Part shown: positions 45,781 through 56,930 of the stretch, one piece after another
How the letters are laid out: every line of letters starts with the position of its first letter
Position numbering within the stretch: position 1 is the stretch's first letter
Source: Tenrec ecaudatus
Taxonomy: Eukaryota; Chordata; Mammalia; Afrosoricida; Tenrecidae
Length of the DNA stretch: 64,000 bases
NCBI RefSeq assembly: GCF_050624435.1
Contig: NC_134534.1
Span: 63,573,501-63,637,500, forward strand
Direction: 5' to 3'
Made by a program: the position numbers and the translations under genes
The notes under the pieces: generated by a model
What the model saw: only the letters and a program-made list of their open reading frames with translations
Told to the model about the DNA's origin: nothing
Databases searched by the model: none

Positions 45781-48025
45781 CCCCAAATTCTTTTCTGAAC
45801 TACCTGGTAGAGTTTTTCCCATCAATATTATTGTGTTTGCATTGTACTTGCTCAGAGATCTTGCTACTTCTTATTATAAAGATAACATTAACTGATCATT
45901 AAGTAAGAAAGCACAGTCTTTTCTCAAGATACTTGTTGGGTGGGGTGAATAGGTGATAAGGAAGAGGTCATAAAGGAATTACTCTGTAGTCATACCTCTT
46001 TTGAAAAAGTAGACTTTGTGATAGTATATTTTAAATTAAAGTATAAGAATTGTCTATAAATGGTTTAGAAAGTCCACACAAATAAGTATAGACTGTATAT
46101 ACTTGTGTATAAGTGAGATTTTCAGCACATTTTCTATGGTAAAATTTGGTGCCTCAACTGATATTAAGGTTGGCTTACACTCGGGTATAAGCCGTCTCTG
46201 AGAGGCTGATTTGTCTTAATCATTTTAACTGCCTAGACCAATTTAAAGGACGGAAAAGTCATCTGGTTTCTCGATCATAACCTTTCTTCTTCCTGATTAT
46301 CTAAAGTTTTAAAGCGTCATGTGTATGTGGTTATGGATCCCATTTATTTCTTCCTGTAACCTGAACCAGTGGAATAATGAGAAAATGCTGGTCAAAAAAA
46401 GTATTTGCATGACTTGTTTTACTTCTATATATGTTAACCATAGAGTTGCATTAACTTGACATGTTTCTGAGAAAGTGACTGAAGTAACAAATCTGAAAGC
46501 ATATAGTCCACGATGTGATAGGTGTGTGTGGGGTATTCCTATTTTAAAAATTAGCAATCTAAATGCTTTTCAAAATCCTTCAGCAAGGAATAATTTTGAA
46601 GTGCAAACAACTGTCAAAAATGCATTCAAGGAAAGCATATTTTTAGTTATCAGCAAGTAGAGATCGAATCAATTTTGCACTGAGCAACAGAAATATTTTG
46701 ATGTTACTAGACGTTTTGATCCATTTTTCTCCTTTATTTTCTCCCTTCCTTCCTTCTTTCCTACCTAGATCATTGTCCAGGCAAAGGTATTGATGTACAT
46801 ATATTAAATGTCACAATTTCTACTAAAAGTAACAAGGTAAAAGATAATAACTCTAACATATTAGGAATTCTAACTGGATAAAGAAAGTAAAAATAAAAGT
46901 CTACAAAGCTTTGAGATAGTATTTCATTACATGAATTAATAATAATGGTTAAATTAATGAAGATTAGAGATAATATTTTGTTCCAGTATATTTTCCTTCT
47001 AAGTTAAAATTGATCCAAAACTTGTTTAAAGAAGAAATCAGAATTTAGGATTTAAGAAAAACAATAAATATACAATCATTGTTTAAATTTTGTTTTATAT
47101 ACATAAGAGCTGAAAGTAAAAAAGGAAACATTTTAGTATAAAGTAAAAAAGGAAACATTTTAGTATTTAAGAGACTTTTAAAGGGTTATTTTAGCTTAAC
47201 CCTTAATTCTAATAATTTAAAAGAATTCAGTCAAGAGGCTTTAGACAACTATATATATATCCATATAGTCATATATATGTGAAAATAAGCATCTATACAT
47301 ACATTTATATTTGTGTGTATTAACATTTTTAACCTAAGGTGAAAGTCACATATTAAATTAGCATATCATACTTTACAGTTGCATTTGAGCGCTACAATAA
47401 TATCCATAAATGAAGATGGACATCTCTACATTTATTATGCATTTTTATTAATAATTCAGAAGCTTAGTGATATCTACAGGGATTTATTGGCAGAAATTTA
47501 ATCTGGAAGATTTGTGCTAACTTTCCAAAATTTGGAATAGGTACTTTTTCATTAAAAAATTAAAAGTTATAGAAATTTATGCCTACAATAATTCTTTGGA
47601 GAACAGTTTTGGAAACCAGATTTAGCAGCTAGGAAAAGGAGGAAAAAATGCTTGTAGTTGCCAATTAAAATAGAAATGGTTATTAAAAACAAAAACCTGA
47701 TGTTTGAAAATTTCCTTTCCTAATTAAACCCTTTAATGTAGCTCAAGCCAAGCCTTTAGATTCTAAAAATGAAATTTGCATTTGTTATTGCAGACTGAGC
47801 ATTGTTTCTAGAGATAAATAGTCTGTATAATGTTCTCACAGGTCTGAATGGTTCCAGAGAAAATATTTTTAATTCAGCAGTTCTTTAGCTGTGCAAAATT
47901 TTCTGACTTCTCTTCTCATTTGCTCTTTCTATCCTGGAACTCATGCATAAACTTCAAAATGAAAACTATATCTTTCAGCAACACAAATGCTGGAGTCTCT
48001 AAATTTTCATTATTCTAAAAATTAT
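45781..48025. other. Longest low-repeat stretch of the window
   Basis: 2.2 kb of AT-rich DNA with no repeat I can name apart from short runs: a pyrimidine tract at 46735-46765, an AT run at 47251-47262 and an exact 27-bp tandem duplication at 47113-47166. Open frames of 60-82 codons at 46309-46660 show no family. Confidence 0.5.
47113..47166. repeat. Exact 27-bp tandem duplication
   Basis: The unit begins 'aaagtaaaaaaggaaaca' and ends 'agtat'. The two copies (47113-47139 and 47140-47166) are identical. Confidence 0.95.
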
Positions 48026-48026
48026 T

Positions 48027-48262
48027 ATTTAAAAAAATCATTTTATCGGGGCCTCATACAACTCTTATCACAATCCATCCATCCATCCATCCATTGTATC
48101 AAGCACATTTGTACATGTGTTGCCATCATCATTCTCAAAATATTTGCTTTCTACTTCAGCCCTTGCTATCAGCTCCTCATTTTTCTCTTCTTTCTTGCCC
48201 TCCTCCTTCACGAACCTTGATAATTCATAAAGTTTTGTTATTTTGTCCTGTCTTACCCTGAG
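48027..48262 (-). mobile_element. L1 3' end (minus strand)
   Basis: Begins with the reversed end 'aaatcattttatcggggcct' (48034). The (CCAT)n run at 48077-48094 has expanded inside the 'acaatccat' segment. It then shows 'tcagcccttgctatcagctc' and 'gaaccttgataattcat', and breaks off where the LTR starts. Confidence 0.8.
48077..48095. repeat. (CCAT)n microsatellite
   Basis: Four to five CCAT units inside an L1 3' end. Confidence 0.9.
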
Positions 48263-48271
48263 ATAGTTTAT

Positions 48272-48864
48272 TGTGCCAGCCTGGCTGATAAACACAAGTA
48301 GGATTAACCAAGGGCGGAGAGATAAATGGCTCGGTGAGCCTTGCCTTTTTTGTCTTTCGTTCTTTGATCGTCGGACCAGTGTGCGGCTACCTTGCTTGTT
48401 CTGTGCCTCAATTTACAGGCTGCACTACCCATGGGACGCCTAGCCTGTGGACTGTGCCACTGTAAGTCGAGGTCCCTTTAAGACCACACAATTGGAATTT
48501 ACATCTCTGGAGCTGGGGACTGACTGTTGGTGATCTGGCTGACAGTTGGTGACCTGCTTTGCTGTTTGCTGCCTGTGCTGGGATAGCCTAGCACCCTCTA
48601 CAGAGGACTACCTGGCAGCCCTCGAGACTCGAAGGACTGCCAGTGTCTCAAAACTCTCTCACAGGAGTGAGTTGCACTGAGCCTGTACTGCTTTAGAATT
48701 TAACTGTACTGTACTGCTTTAGAATTTAACTGTTCATTTCTTGTATTATAAATCTATCTGTATATAATTTAACAGTCCATTTCTTGTGTTATATATTGAA
48801 CTATTATAAATATATATTTATCAGCAATCTGGTTTTATCTCTCTAGAGAACCCTGTCTAACACA
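48272..48864 (+). mobile_element. ERVL-type solo LTR, family B (+), TG...CA termini
   Basis: Starts 'tgtgccagcctggctgataa' and ends 'gagaaccctgtctaacaca', a TG...CA pair with a 3' end close to that of MLT2 (ERVL) LTRs. The 5' part matches the complement of the LTR at 33.7-34.3 kb, including 'agagataaatggctcggtga' (48319). A block 'tactgctttagaatttaact' occurs twice (near 48689 and 48714). Between the copies and the end are several 'attataaat' and 'tatataat' elements. No internal viral sequence or partner LTR is present, so it is a solo LTR. Flanks 'tttat' and 'ccatc' show no target duplication. Confidence 0.7.
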
Positions 48865-48884
48865 CCATCCGACAATTGTTAGCT

Positions 48885-49384
48885 ACCGTCTAGTCAGTTC
48901 TGACTCATAGCAAACTTTTGCACAACAGGATGAAATGCAGTCTAGTCATCCCCTCTCAGTCATTTGTTGTTTTTAAGTCCATTGTTCAGTCTAGTTTGCA
49001 GTGACCCTCTCTTTTACGGAACATGGTGTCCTTCTGCAGAGACTGGTCCTTCTGTACAACAGGTCTCAAGTACTCCAAATGAAATCTCAGCATCCACACG
49101 TCTAAGAAGCATCTGGCTATACTTCTTTTATGACAGATTTGTTTGTTCTTCTGGAAACCCATGGTCTACTCACTACCCTTTTCAATACCATAATTCGAAT
49201 GCATCAACGCTTTATTCTTCCTTACTTGTTATGCAACTTTCAGATGTATATGAGGTGATTAAAGTGCGATTGCTTGGGCCAGGAGCACTGTATCTTCAAA
49301 GTGATAGCTTTGTTTTTTACACTGCAAAGAGGGCTTTTGTAGCCATTTTTTGCTCAGTGCTATGCATTATTTCCTTTCTTACTC
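48885..49384 (-). mobile_element. RTE/BovB 3' end (minus strand)
   Basis: Antisense tail 'gtcagttctgactcatagca' (48893), 'ttttgcacaacaggatgaaa' and 'gagactggtccttctgtaca' (49039), then 'ccataattcgaatgcatcaa' (49188). Reading on, 'tcagtgctatgcattatttc' (49355) is antisense of the 'gcattgcattgggcaaatc' type block. The 183-codon open frame on the + strand (48964-49515) lies across this fragment and the next and is an antisense accident. Confidence 0.75.
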
Positions 49385-49760
49385 AGCTGTTGTTCGGTGC
49401 CATTGAGTCTGCTCCGTCTCTTAGTGACCCGAGGCACAAAAGAAGGAGACACTGCACAGCCTTTGCCAACCTCACACTTGCTCTTATACCCATCCCAGTG
49501 ATGCAGCCCCTGTGACGATCCATCTCATGGAAGGCCTTCCTCGTTTCACTGCCCTTCCACCTTACCAAATATGATGGTGCTCTCCAGGGACTGGTCTCTC
49601 CTGACAATATATCCAAAGGATGTAAGATGAACTTTTGTCATCCTTGCCTCTAAGGATTACTCGGGCTTTCCAATACAGATCAATTTGTCCTGCGAGCAGT
49701 CCATGGTACTTTTAATATTCTTCTCCAGCCCCCAATTCGAATGCATTGATTATCCTATGC
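49385..49760 (-). mobile_element. Second RTE/BovB 3' end (minus strand)
   Basis: A separate copy in the same orientation starts over at the RTE tail ('cattgagtctgctccgtctc' at 49401). It continues 'gctctccagggactggtctc' (49581) and 'gcagtccatggtacttttaa' (49695), and stops at 'cccaattcgaatgcattgat'. Confidence 0.75.
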
Positions 49761-50127
49761 TCTTCTTTATTCAAACAATATTTTTGCTTGATCTTGTTTT
49801 CCTTCATGTTACATTTCAATCTCTATATTTTCAATCTATTTCTTTCAATATTCATCTTCATATATGGTAATAAGAAATAAAAATTTGATGAAAATTATTC
49901 ATACTAAGGAATAAAATGCCTATGTTATTGTTATATTTGGTTTAAAATTAGTTTAATATTTAATATAGCAGTGATATCAAAAGATACCACTAATTTTCTG
50001 CTCCAATTTTACAAATCTCTTTTTAATTGAACCGCATCAAGATAATAAAAAATATAACTATGAAGGGATGAGAGACAAATAAATCAGTGTCTGGAAAGAA
50101 TGACACTTGAAGAAAATTTTCTTTTTA
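49761..50127. other. Unassigned DNA
   Basis: AT-rich. Nothing I can name. Confidence 0.4.
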
Positions 50128-50328
50128 GGAGCTATTAACATGTTGGCCTGCTAACCTCCGGGTGAGCAGTTTGAAACCTCCAACTTATCAGAACAAGAAA
50201 GACTAGTAGTTCTATTCCCAGAAAGAGTTAACAATCTCGAAAACCCATCCTAGGAGGACCATTTTACCCTGCCTTATAGGTCATTATGAGTTGGAATTAA
50301 CTTGATGGCAGTGAGATTGGTTTTGATA
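50128..50328 (+). repeat. AfroSINE (+)
   Basis: Head 'ttggcctgctaacctccggg', body 'aaagagttaacaatctcgaa', tail 'tcattatgagttggaattaa' and 'cttgatggcagtgagattgg'. Close to full length for the short form, 10-20 percent diverged by eye. Confidence 0.8.
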
Positions 50329-50329
50329 C

Positions 50330-51500
50330 TTAAAAAAAATTTTTAATTGTTTTGTTGACACTTCATCCACATATCCAATTCAATTATTCAATCATAGCAA
50401 GAAGAGTTGTATAATCATTACCATAATCAATTTTAGAATATTTTCTTCTTCCTGGTACTCATTATTAGAGTAATTTTTTTAACTGTGGCAAATATATGCA
50501 CAACAAACATTCTCCATTTCAACACCTTCTACATGTATAAGTGCCATTGATTGTGCTCTGTTGCGCAACAATTGTTGATATCTTTTTCCAAATTATTTCA
50601 CCACCATTAACATCAACTCAATGCCCTCTAAGCAAAAACTTTTCCTCCTTCACCTGTGGTAGCCATCAGCCAACTTTGGTTCCTTTTTTTTAGTACTTTT
50701 CTTGATCTTATATTCACATACCATATACTACCAATGTTAAGTCACTTTTTTAAAGGGTTGTAAAGGCATCATCACAATCAGTTCTAGTGCTCCCTCCCCA
50801 CTACAGAATTCATTGTTTGCTCTCCCATTCCTCTCACAAGTCCCTCCAGCTCATCCCACCACCACCGTCTCTCCCACTTCAACCCCTGTCCCATCCCTGA
50901 TAAATCATTGCATCAGTTATCATCTCCATTCCTTTACACCTTCTGTGCTTCATAAACTGAGAAGCCAAACAACAACAACAAAATGAAACAGAAAGAAGAA
51001 AATAATATAAAAATTAAAAGTAAGAAAGAAAAGACCATCAACAATATTTAAAAAGACAGAGGAGAAATTTATGCCATAGAACAAGTGAGAAATTTTTAAG
51101 CCTAGAACAAATTCAAATTGGGTCAAGAGGGTGGTCAGCTGATCAAGTATCATACTGTGATTCAATCCACCACAACCGAGTTGAAAATAGTCCCTCGTCT
51201 GTGGCCAAGGGATATCTGCCAGAGACTTGATCTGATTAGATACTCTGCAGATAGATTGCCGGCTCCCACTCTCCCCTGTAGTCTTCTACACATTGGTGGT
51301 TCACAATTTAAACTCTGATAACTATACTCTTCACCATATTTGGATTTGTTATTTTCATTTTTTAAGTCACTCAGGTGTGTAAGCCTCTTTCATGGGGACT
51401 TAGTTAAGGGCTCACTTACATGGCTGCTTGTTTGAATACAAGCCTTTAGGACCCCAGACACTATTCCAATTGGTAGCCGGGCTGGTTTTGGGTACTTTTA
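50330..51500 (-). mobile_element. Older L1 3'UTR and 3' end (minus strand)
   Basis: The left part (50330-50735) resembles antisense 3'UTR of older L1s ('gtggcaaatatatgcacaac' at 50494). From 50738 a reversed G-rich block follows ('gtctctcccacttcaacccc'), and then 'ctttaggaccccagacacta' (51444) with 'ccaattggtagccgggctgg', the complement of the L1 3'UTR unit. These could be one old element or two abutting ones. Confidence 0.65.
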
Positions 51501-51502
51501 AA

Positions 51503-51625
51503 CTCCACTACTCACTGCCATCAAGTAGCTGCCACCTCACAGTGACTCTATAGGACAAGGTAGAAGTGACCCTATGAGTGTCTGGGACTGTAATTGTTAA
51601 CAGGTGTAGAAAACTCCAACTGTTA
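51503..51625 (-). repeat. AfroSINE fragment (minus strand)
   Basis: 'ctcactgccatcaagtagct' (51512), 'gactctataggacaaggtag' and 'gtgtctgggactgtaattgt' are antisense AfroSINE. Confidence 0.7.
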
Positions 51626-52326
51626 AAAATCAGCCAGGTTTTAAGGGTTGGTTTTTCAGCAATAGCTTTCCAGCCCTTTCTTTTTAGGTGGAGTTCATGA
51701 GCAAGTTTCACCAAAACTTGTCCAACAGCATAACAGCAGCAAGCCTCTATGGAAAGGGAGGTGGCCACTGCTAGGTGGGGCCTTGGCAGAGAGTATAGCT
51801 CAGGTCTCCCACTTAGAGGGCAATGATTCTGCCACGGAGCAACTGCCAGGAAAGAAATGCCCTTGCAAAGAGTGCAAAATAAGAAGGGAATAATAAAATC
51901 TTAAAATTTCAAATACCCAATGGGAAGGAAGAAAAAAGAAACAGAAGGATAGGAAAGAGGAAATAAACAACTAATAAAATTATTGTTATTTAGCCCTAAC
52001 ATATCAAAAGGGTCTATATTAAATCAAAAGGATCTATATTGATTAAAAGGCAGAAATTGTTACAGATGACTCAAAAGCAACGAACAACAACCAAGCAAAA
52101 CACAAAAGCATGTTCCAAACCCACGCCATGTGCAAGACACTGATTTCAAACAAAGCAGGTTGAAAGTTAAAAGATGGATGGAAACAGACCAATCAAGTAG
52201 TCACTGAAAATAGGAGTGTCTGTATCAATACCAGAGAGTGAATTTTAGAGGAAAGGAAAGTATTAGAAACAAAGGAATCGCATAATTGTAAAAGGATAGT
52301 TGTACTAGTAAGGCAAAGAACAAAAA
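51626..52326. other. Unassigned DNA
   Basis: No gene seen. A 20-base motif with 'tctatatt' is repeated imperfectly at 52005-52045. Confidence 0.4.
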
Positions 52327-52420
52327 ACTCACTGCCATCAAATGCTCTGACTTATAGCAGCCCTGCCGGGCTGAGTAGGAGGGCCCCTGTGAGTTTCCTA
52401 GACTGTAACTGTGTGTTGCT
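52327..52420 (-). repeat. AfroSINE fragment (minus strand)
   Basis: 'actcactgccatcaaatgct' (52328) and 'gtttcctagactgtaactgt' (52394) are antisense AfroSINE, cut off by the RTE fragment. Confidence 0.65.
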
Positions 52421-52424
52421 CATG

Positions 52425-53100
52425 GTGATGTTAGGTGCCGTTGAGTAGGTTCTGACTGAGGGCAACCTTATGTACAACAGAATGAAACACAGCCTGGTCT
52501 GTGCCATCCTCACCATTGTTCCTATGCCTGAGCCCATCCACGCAGCCACTGGGTCAATAACTCGTCAAAGGCCTCCCCTTTTTCACTGCCACACCATTTT
52601 ACCGAGAATGATGTCTTTCTCCATGTTGTCCCTTGGGACAGGATGTCAAAAGTTGGGCCTCACAACCTTGCCTCTAACGAACATTCTGGCTGTACTTCTT
52701 CCAAGACAGATCTGTTTATTCTATTGGCCAGTCCATGGTACCTTCAAAATTCTTTGCCAGAACTATAATTCAATGTCCAACTTCACATGTATATGAGGCC
52801 ATTATCAATACCATGCCTTGGTTCAAGTACACCTTAGGCCTTAAAGAAACATCCTTGCTTTTCAACACTCTAGAGAGATCTTGTGCAGCAGATTTCTCTT
52901 GACTGCTGCTTCCATGGGAATTGATTGTGGATACAAGCAAGACGAAATGTTAGATAATGTCCATCTTTTTACCACTTACCATGATGTTACTTACTGGTCC
53001 AGGTATGAAGATTTTTGTGTTCTTTACATTGAGTTTTAGCCCTTACTGAAGGTTGTTGTCCTTGATTTTCATCATCAAGGCTTTAAGTCTCAACTCCAGA
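52425..53100 (-). mobile_element. RTE/BovB LINE, 3' third (minus strand)
   Basis: Antisense RTE from its tail ('taggttctgactgagggcaa' at 52446, 'gtacaacagaatgaaacaca') through 'ccatgttgtcccttgggaca' and 'agtccatggtaccttcaaaa' (52731). It ends in RT text 'cttttcaacactctagagag' (52857) and 'catcaaggctttaagtctca' (53073). Confidence 0.85.
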
Positions 53101-53329
53101 ATTTATGAATTAGTAAGTCTAGGATGTGTCCTGATTATTTGTACATTTTACAAATTTCTAATTGACTTTCAAATTAATTGTTAAGCTGAGAATTTGAGAA
53201 CCACTGCCTTAGTATTCATGGATAGTAGAGAGCAAATTCACACAGAGGGACCTTAGAATAAAGACTTGTTGCTCTAATTGCAAAAAAGGCTATTAAAAAC
53301 CCTATGGAGACAGCAGTTGTGTAAAACTT

Positions 53330-53560
53330 GGAAAAAAAGATAATAATTTATAAATTATCAAGGGGGCTTGGGGAAGGCAGGGAAGGGAAAAATGAGAAGC
53401 TGATGCCAGGGGCTCAAGTAGAAAGAAGATGTTTTGGAAATGATGATTGCATATGTTAAGATGTGTTTGACAAAACGGATATATGTGTGGATTGAGATAA
53501 TTGAAATAAGAGCCGTAGGAGCCCCCATAAATTAAATTAATATAAAAAATTGAAATGTGG
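53330..53560 (+). mobile_element. L1 3' end (short)
   Basis: 'aatttataaattatcaaggg' (53344), 'gatgccaggggctcaagtag' (53402) and the end 'gagcccccataaattaaatt'. The AATAAA signal is mutated to CATAAA here. Confidence 0.8.
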
Positions 53561-54045
53561 TTATGTCATAAATGCATAAAAAGAAACAACCCTATGGAGC
53601 ATGGTTGTATTCTGAGGCACACCAGGTAGCCATAAGTAGAAATGGAGCCAATGGTAATTGGTCATAAAGCTCAGAAAATATTGTCTGATGTTAAGTAACT
53701 AATTATTTTTACACTGAAAAGTTTTCTATATACCTATGTCAATGATTTTTAGATGATTACGCCTAACAATGGAGCATGTGAACTATTTCAAGTCTATTGT
53801 AAGCAACAAAGGTACATAATCAAACACATTATTATGGCAGTCTCATTGACATACACTTCAAGCAATAATATTACCACAGAATGATTGTTAAAAGGAGAAC
53901 TAGAATAAAATTTCCAAAGTGAACATCAGAAGATCAGCATCCCTTAAATCAGCAGCCAAAAGCAGTTGCTAATATGTAACTAAATGTCAGACTAAATTAA
54001 GGTCTGTAATTCTCTGTTTTGAATTCCCTTCCCCCAAAACATTGT
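53561..54045. other. Unassigned DNA
   Basis: Nothing I can name. Confidence 0.4.
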
Positions 54046-54362
54046 TATCTTATGCCCAGTTGACCTGACTCATGGCAACCCCATGCACATGAAAATAATG
54101 CTGCACAGTCTTGAGTGTGATAGATTGCAGAATGGGCCACTATGATGTACAGGGTTTTCCTTGGTGATGTTGGGAAGTCTATCACCAGGCTTTCTTCCTA
54201 CTCTTTCCTACATGGAAACTCTGCTAAAACCTGTTCTGCATCACAGCAACACACAACCCTCCCACTGGCAGATAAGTAGGAGCAGCATTTGAATTGTACT
54301 TGCTGGGAATTAAACTGGGTCTCTATTATGGAAAACTGTATCATTGAATCATCACTGCCTGT
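54046..54362 (-). repeat. Long AfroSINE with RTE-like tail (minus strand)
   Basis: Antisense of the long form seen at 23.25 kb: tail 'ctgactcatggcaaccccat' (54067), body 'ctacatggaaactctgctaa' (54209) and 'acagcaacacacaaccctcc', head 'ttgctgggaattaaactggg' (54300) and 'tcattgaatcatcactgcct'. Confidence 0.75.
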
Positions 54363-54794
54363 TCAGAAGTTTGAATGGCTGTAAACCAAGCTACCACAGA
54401 TGCTATACGCAGCTTTTATCCATCCACTCCAAAACCACTTCAGTCAGATTCATTAAACTTGGAAGTCAGTGTTGTCATCATATATTTTCTGACTTCTAGG
54501 AGTCTCTGAAATTCTTTCAGTTGAGTTTGTCGCCAGTGAAGAAGACATAATTTTTATTTGCAAGCCTGATGTGTAAGAATGTAAAAAATTTGCAGCTAAG
54601 TAGCCATGGTGATGAGTCTCAATTTCTAACACTAGTAAGACTGATGAAGCCAGACCATAAAAACAAAAACACTCATAATACCTCCATTATAGAACAGAGT
54701 AAAATTGTCCCATAAGATTTCCAAGGCTGTAATCTTTATGGGGAAAAAAAACCCCATCTGGTACAGTAGATAGATGTTGCACTGCTCAAGACCA

Positions 54795-55160
54795 GTGGTG
54801 AGATTGGCGATATCTGAAGGGTGGAGGGAAGGTGGGATAGAAATGGGGAACCTAATACAAGGATCTTCATCTAACCTCCTCCCTGAGTGATGGACAACAG
54901 AAAAGTAGGTGAAGGGAGACGTCAGACAGTGTAAGATATGAAATAATAATAATAATTTATTAATTATCAAGGGCTCATGAAGGAGTGGGGAGTGGGGAGG
55001 GAGGGTGAAAAATGAGGAACTGATTGATATCAAATGTTTTGAGAATGATGAGGGAAACAAATGTACAGATGTGCTTGACATGATGAATATATGTATAGAT
55101 TGTGATAATAATTGTACGATCCACCAATAAAATGATTTTTTTAAAGAAAGAATGAAAGGG
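54795..55160 (+). mobile_element. L1 3' end
   Basis: 'gtggtgagattggcgatatc' (54795), 'acctcctccctgagtgatgg', 'gaagggagacgtcagacagt' (54911) and 'gatccaccaataaaatgatt' with an A-rich tail (55140-55160). The 149-codon open frame on the minus strand is an antisense accident. Confidence 0.85.
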
Positions 55161-55194
55161 TGTACCTGCTCCTATTCTACTCTTCCCTAAAGAG

Positions 55195-55340
55195 TCATGC
55201 TAGGTCAGGACCAGATCTATGGCAGTGCATTAATTTCTCAGAAGCAGACCACTACAACTTTTTCTAGTGAAATAGCTAGAAAGCTTGAACCACCGATCCT
55301 TTGGTTAGCAGCTGAGTGCTGAACCACCATCCCACCATGT
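55195..55340 (-). repeat. AfroSINE fragment (minus strand)
   Basis: 'agcttgaaccaccgatcctt' (55282) and 'agcagctgagtgctgaacca' (55308) are the antisense head; the body is degraded. Confidence 0.6.
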
Positions 55341-55342
55341 TG

Positions 55343-55530
55343 AAAGAAGAGACTGAGAACAGAAAGGGTTAAAAGAAGAGACAGAACAGAAAGGGTTAAA
55401 AGAAGAGACAGAACAGAAAGAAGAGACAGAACAGAAAGAGTTAAAAGAAGAGACAGAACAGAAAGAGTTAAAAGAAGAGACAGAACAGAAAGGGTTAAAA
55501 GAAGAGACAGAACAGAAAGAGTTAGAAATA
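55343..55530. repeat. 27-bp minisatellite, about 7 units
   Basis: The consensus unit is 27 bases, made of 'gaagagacagaacagaaa' followed by 'gggttaaaa' or 'gagttaaaa'. One unit is shortened to 18 bases by loss of the second part (near 55418-55435). The tract is purine-only on the + strand apart from the TT and C. Confidence 0.9.
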
Positions 55531-56264
55531 GAAACTATTCACAGAAACGGAAACTACAGTCATAATCTGTCAGGGAAATAGTACACCCAGAGTAATCCAT
55601 AAAAGTGAGATTTCATCTCACATACTATAGCCATGTTATCATAATGAACTAATCCCTAGAGAACAACATTATAATTGTTAAATTAGAAGGTCATAGAAAA
55701 GAGGAAGACTTCTTAAGAAATTCGGTTGACACAGCAACCAATAAATGGGCCCAAGGATAGCAATAACTCTCAGAATGATCCATTGCATTTGGTTGCATGT
55801 AGGACCACCATGTACAGGATTCACAATTTATGACAACCAATGCATAGTCAAAAGAGAAATATGACTTGATTTTACATATATGCATATTTTAAAAATAAAT
55901 TTAATGCTAAATTTAAGCAATATCACATGCATGAAAAATTTTTCAAGAGACATGAACTGACTAGAGAGAACTTTAAGTAAAAGATACCTAAAAATAATAA
56001 CTCTATTTTTAACTGCAGTCACATTATTTGGCCTTTTGCTGGTTTAAATAACTTAGATTATCTTCAGCACATTCCTCCAAACATTCCTCCTTTCTACTTG
56101 AATATTTTTAATTTTGACATGCAATTTCCTTGTGACTTACTGTTTTTATTTCTTATGAGACAAATTAAAAAATTTCTTTTAATGTTGTAATAGTTTTGTG
56201 GCCTACAGACTTAAAATGTTAGTGACCACCAGATTCTGGTCAAATTCAGTTAACTTAAAAGCAG
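55531..56264. other. Unassigned DNA
   Basis: AT-rich. Nothing I can name. Confidence 0.4.
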
Positions 56265-56930
56265 AAGGGGGACATGCAGAGTGGAGACCCAAAGCCCATT
56301 TGTCGGCCACTGGAGATCCCCTTGCAGAAGGGTCTAGGGGAGAAGATGAGTCAGTCCGTTGTGATGTAGCACCAATGAAGAATACAGCTTTCCTCTAGTT
56401 CCTAAATGCTTCCTCCCCCTACCCCGACTCCCACTATCATGATCCAAATTCTACCTTGCAAGTCTGAATAGAGCAGAGGATGTACACTTGTGCAGATAGG
56501 AGTTGGAGGCACAGGGAATCCATGGCAGATGACACCTTCAGGACCAGGGGTGTGAGTGGCGATACTGGGAGGGTAGAGGGAGAGTGGGTTGGAAAGAGGG
56601 AACCGATTACAAGGATCTACATGTAACCTCCTCCCTGGGGGGTGGACAACAGAAAAGGGGTGAAGTGAGACGTCGGACAGGGAAAGATATGACAAAATAA
56701 TAATTTATAAATTATCAAGGCCTCATGAGGAAGGGGGGAGCGGGGAGGGAGGGGGCAAAAAGAGGACCTGATGCAAAGGGCTTAAGTGGAGAGCAAATGC
56801 CTTGAAAATGATGAGGGCAATGAATGTACAGATGTGCTTTACACAATTGATGTAGGTATGGATTGTGATAAGAGTTGTATGAGCCCCTAATGTTTTTTTT
56901 AAAAAAGAAAGAAAGTAGAGATAGAAAGTG
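56265..56930 (+). mobile_element. L1 3' end, well preserved
   Basis: One of the closest to the inferred consensus: 'gtggagacccaaagcccatt' (56281), 'gtgatgtagcaccaatgaag' (56361), 'gattacaaggatctacatgt' (56604), 'aatttataaattatcaaggc' (56702) and the end 'gttgtatgagcccctaatgt'. The AATAAA signal is lost because the end reads 'ctaatgttttttttaaaaaa'. Confidence 0.85.

Noticed and set aside
48077..48095. CRISPR-like or regulatory short repeat
   Set aside because: It is a plain CCAT microsatellite within an L1 end; CRISPR arrays do not occur in mammalian nuclear DNA.
48964..49515. 183-codon open frame, the longest in the window
   Set aside because: It runs antisense across two RTE/BovB 3' ends and has no recognisable domain.
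54632..55081. 149-codon minus-strand open frame
   Set aside because: It is the reverse of a G-rich L1 3'UTR, which gives serine/proline/leucine-rich antisense frames in several copies here.
55343..55530. CRISPR array, from regularly spaced repeats
   Set aside because: Units are directly tandem without unique spacers, so it is a minisatellite.
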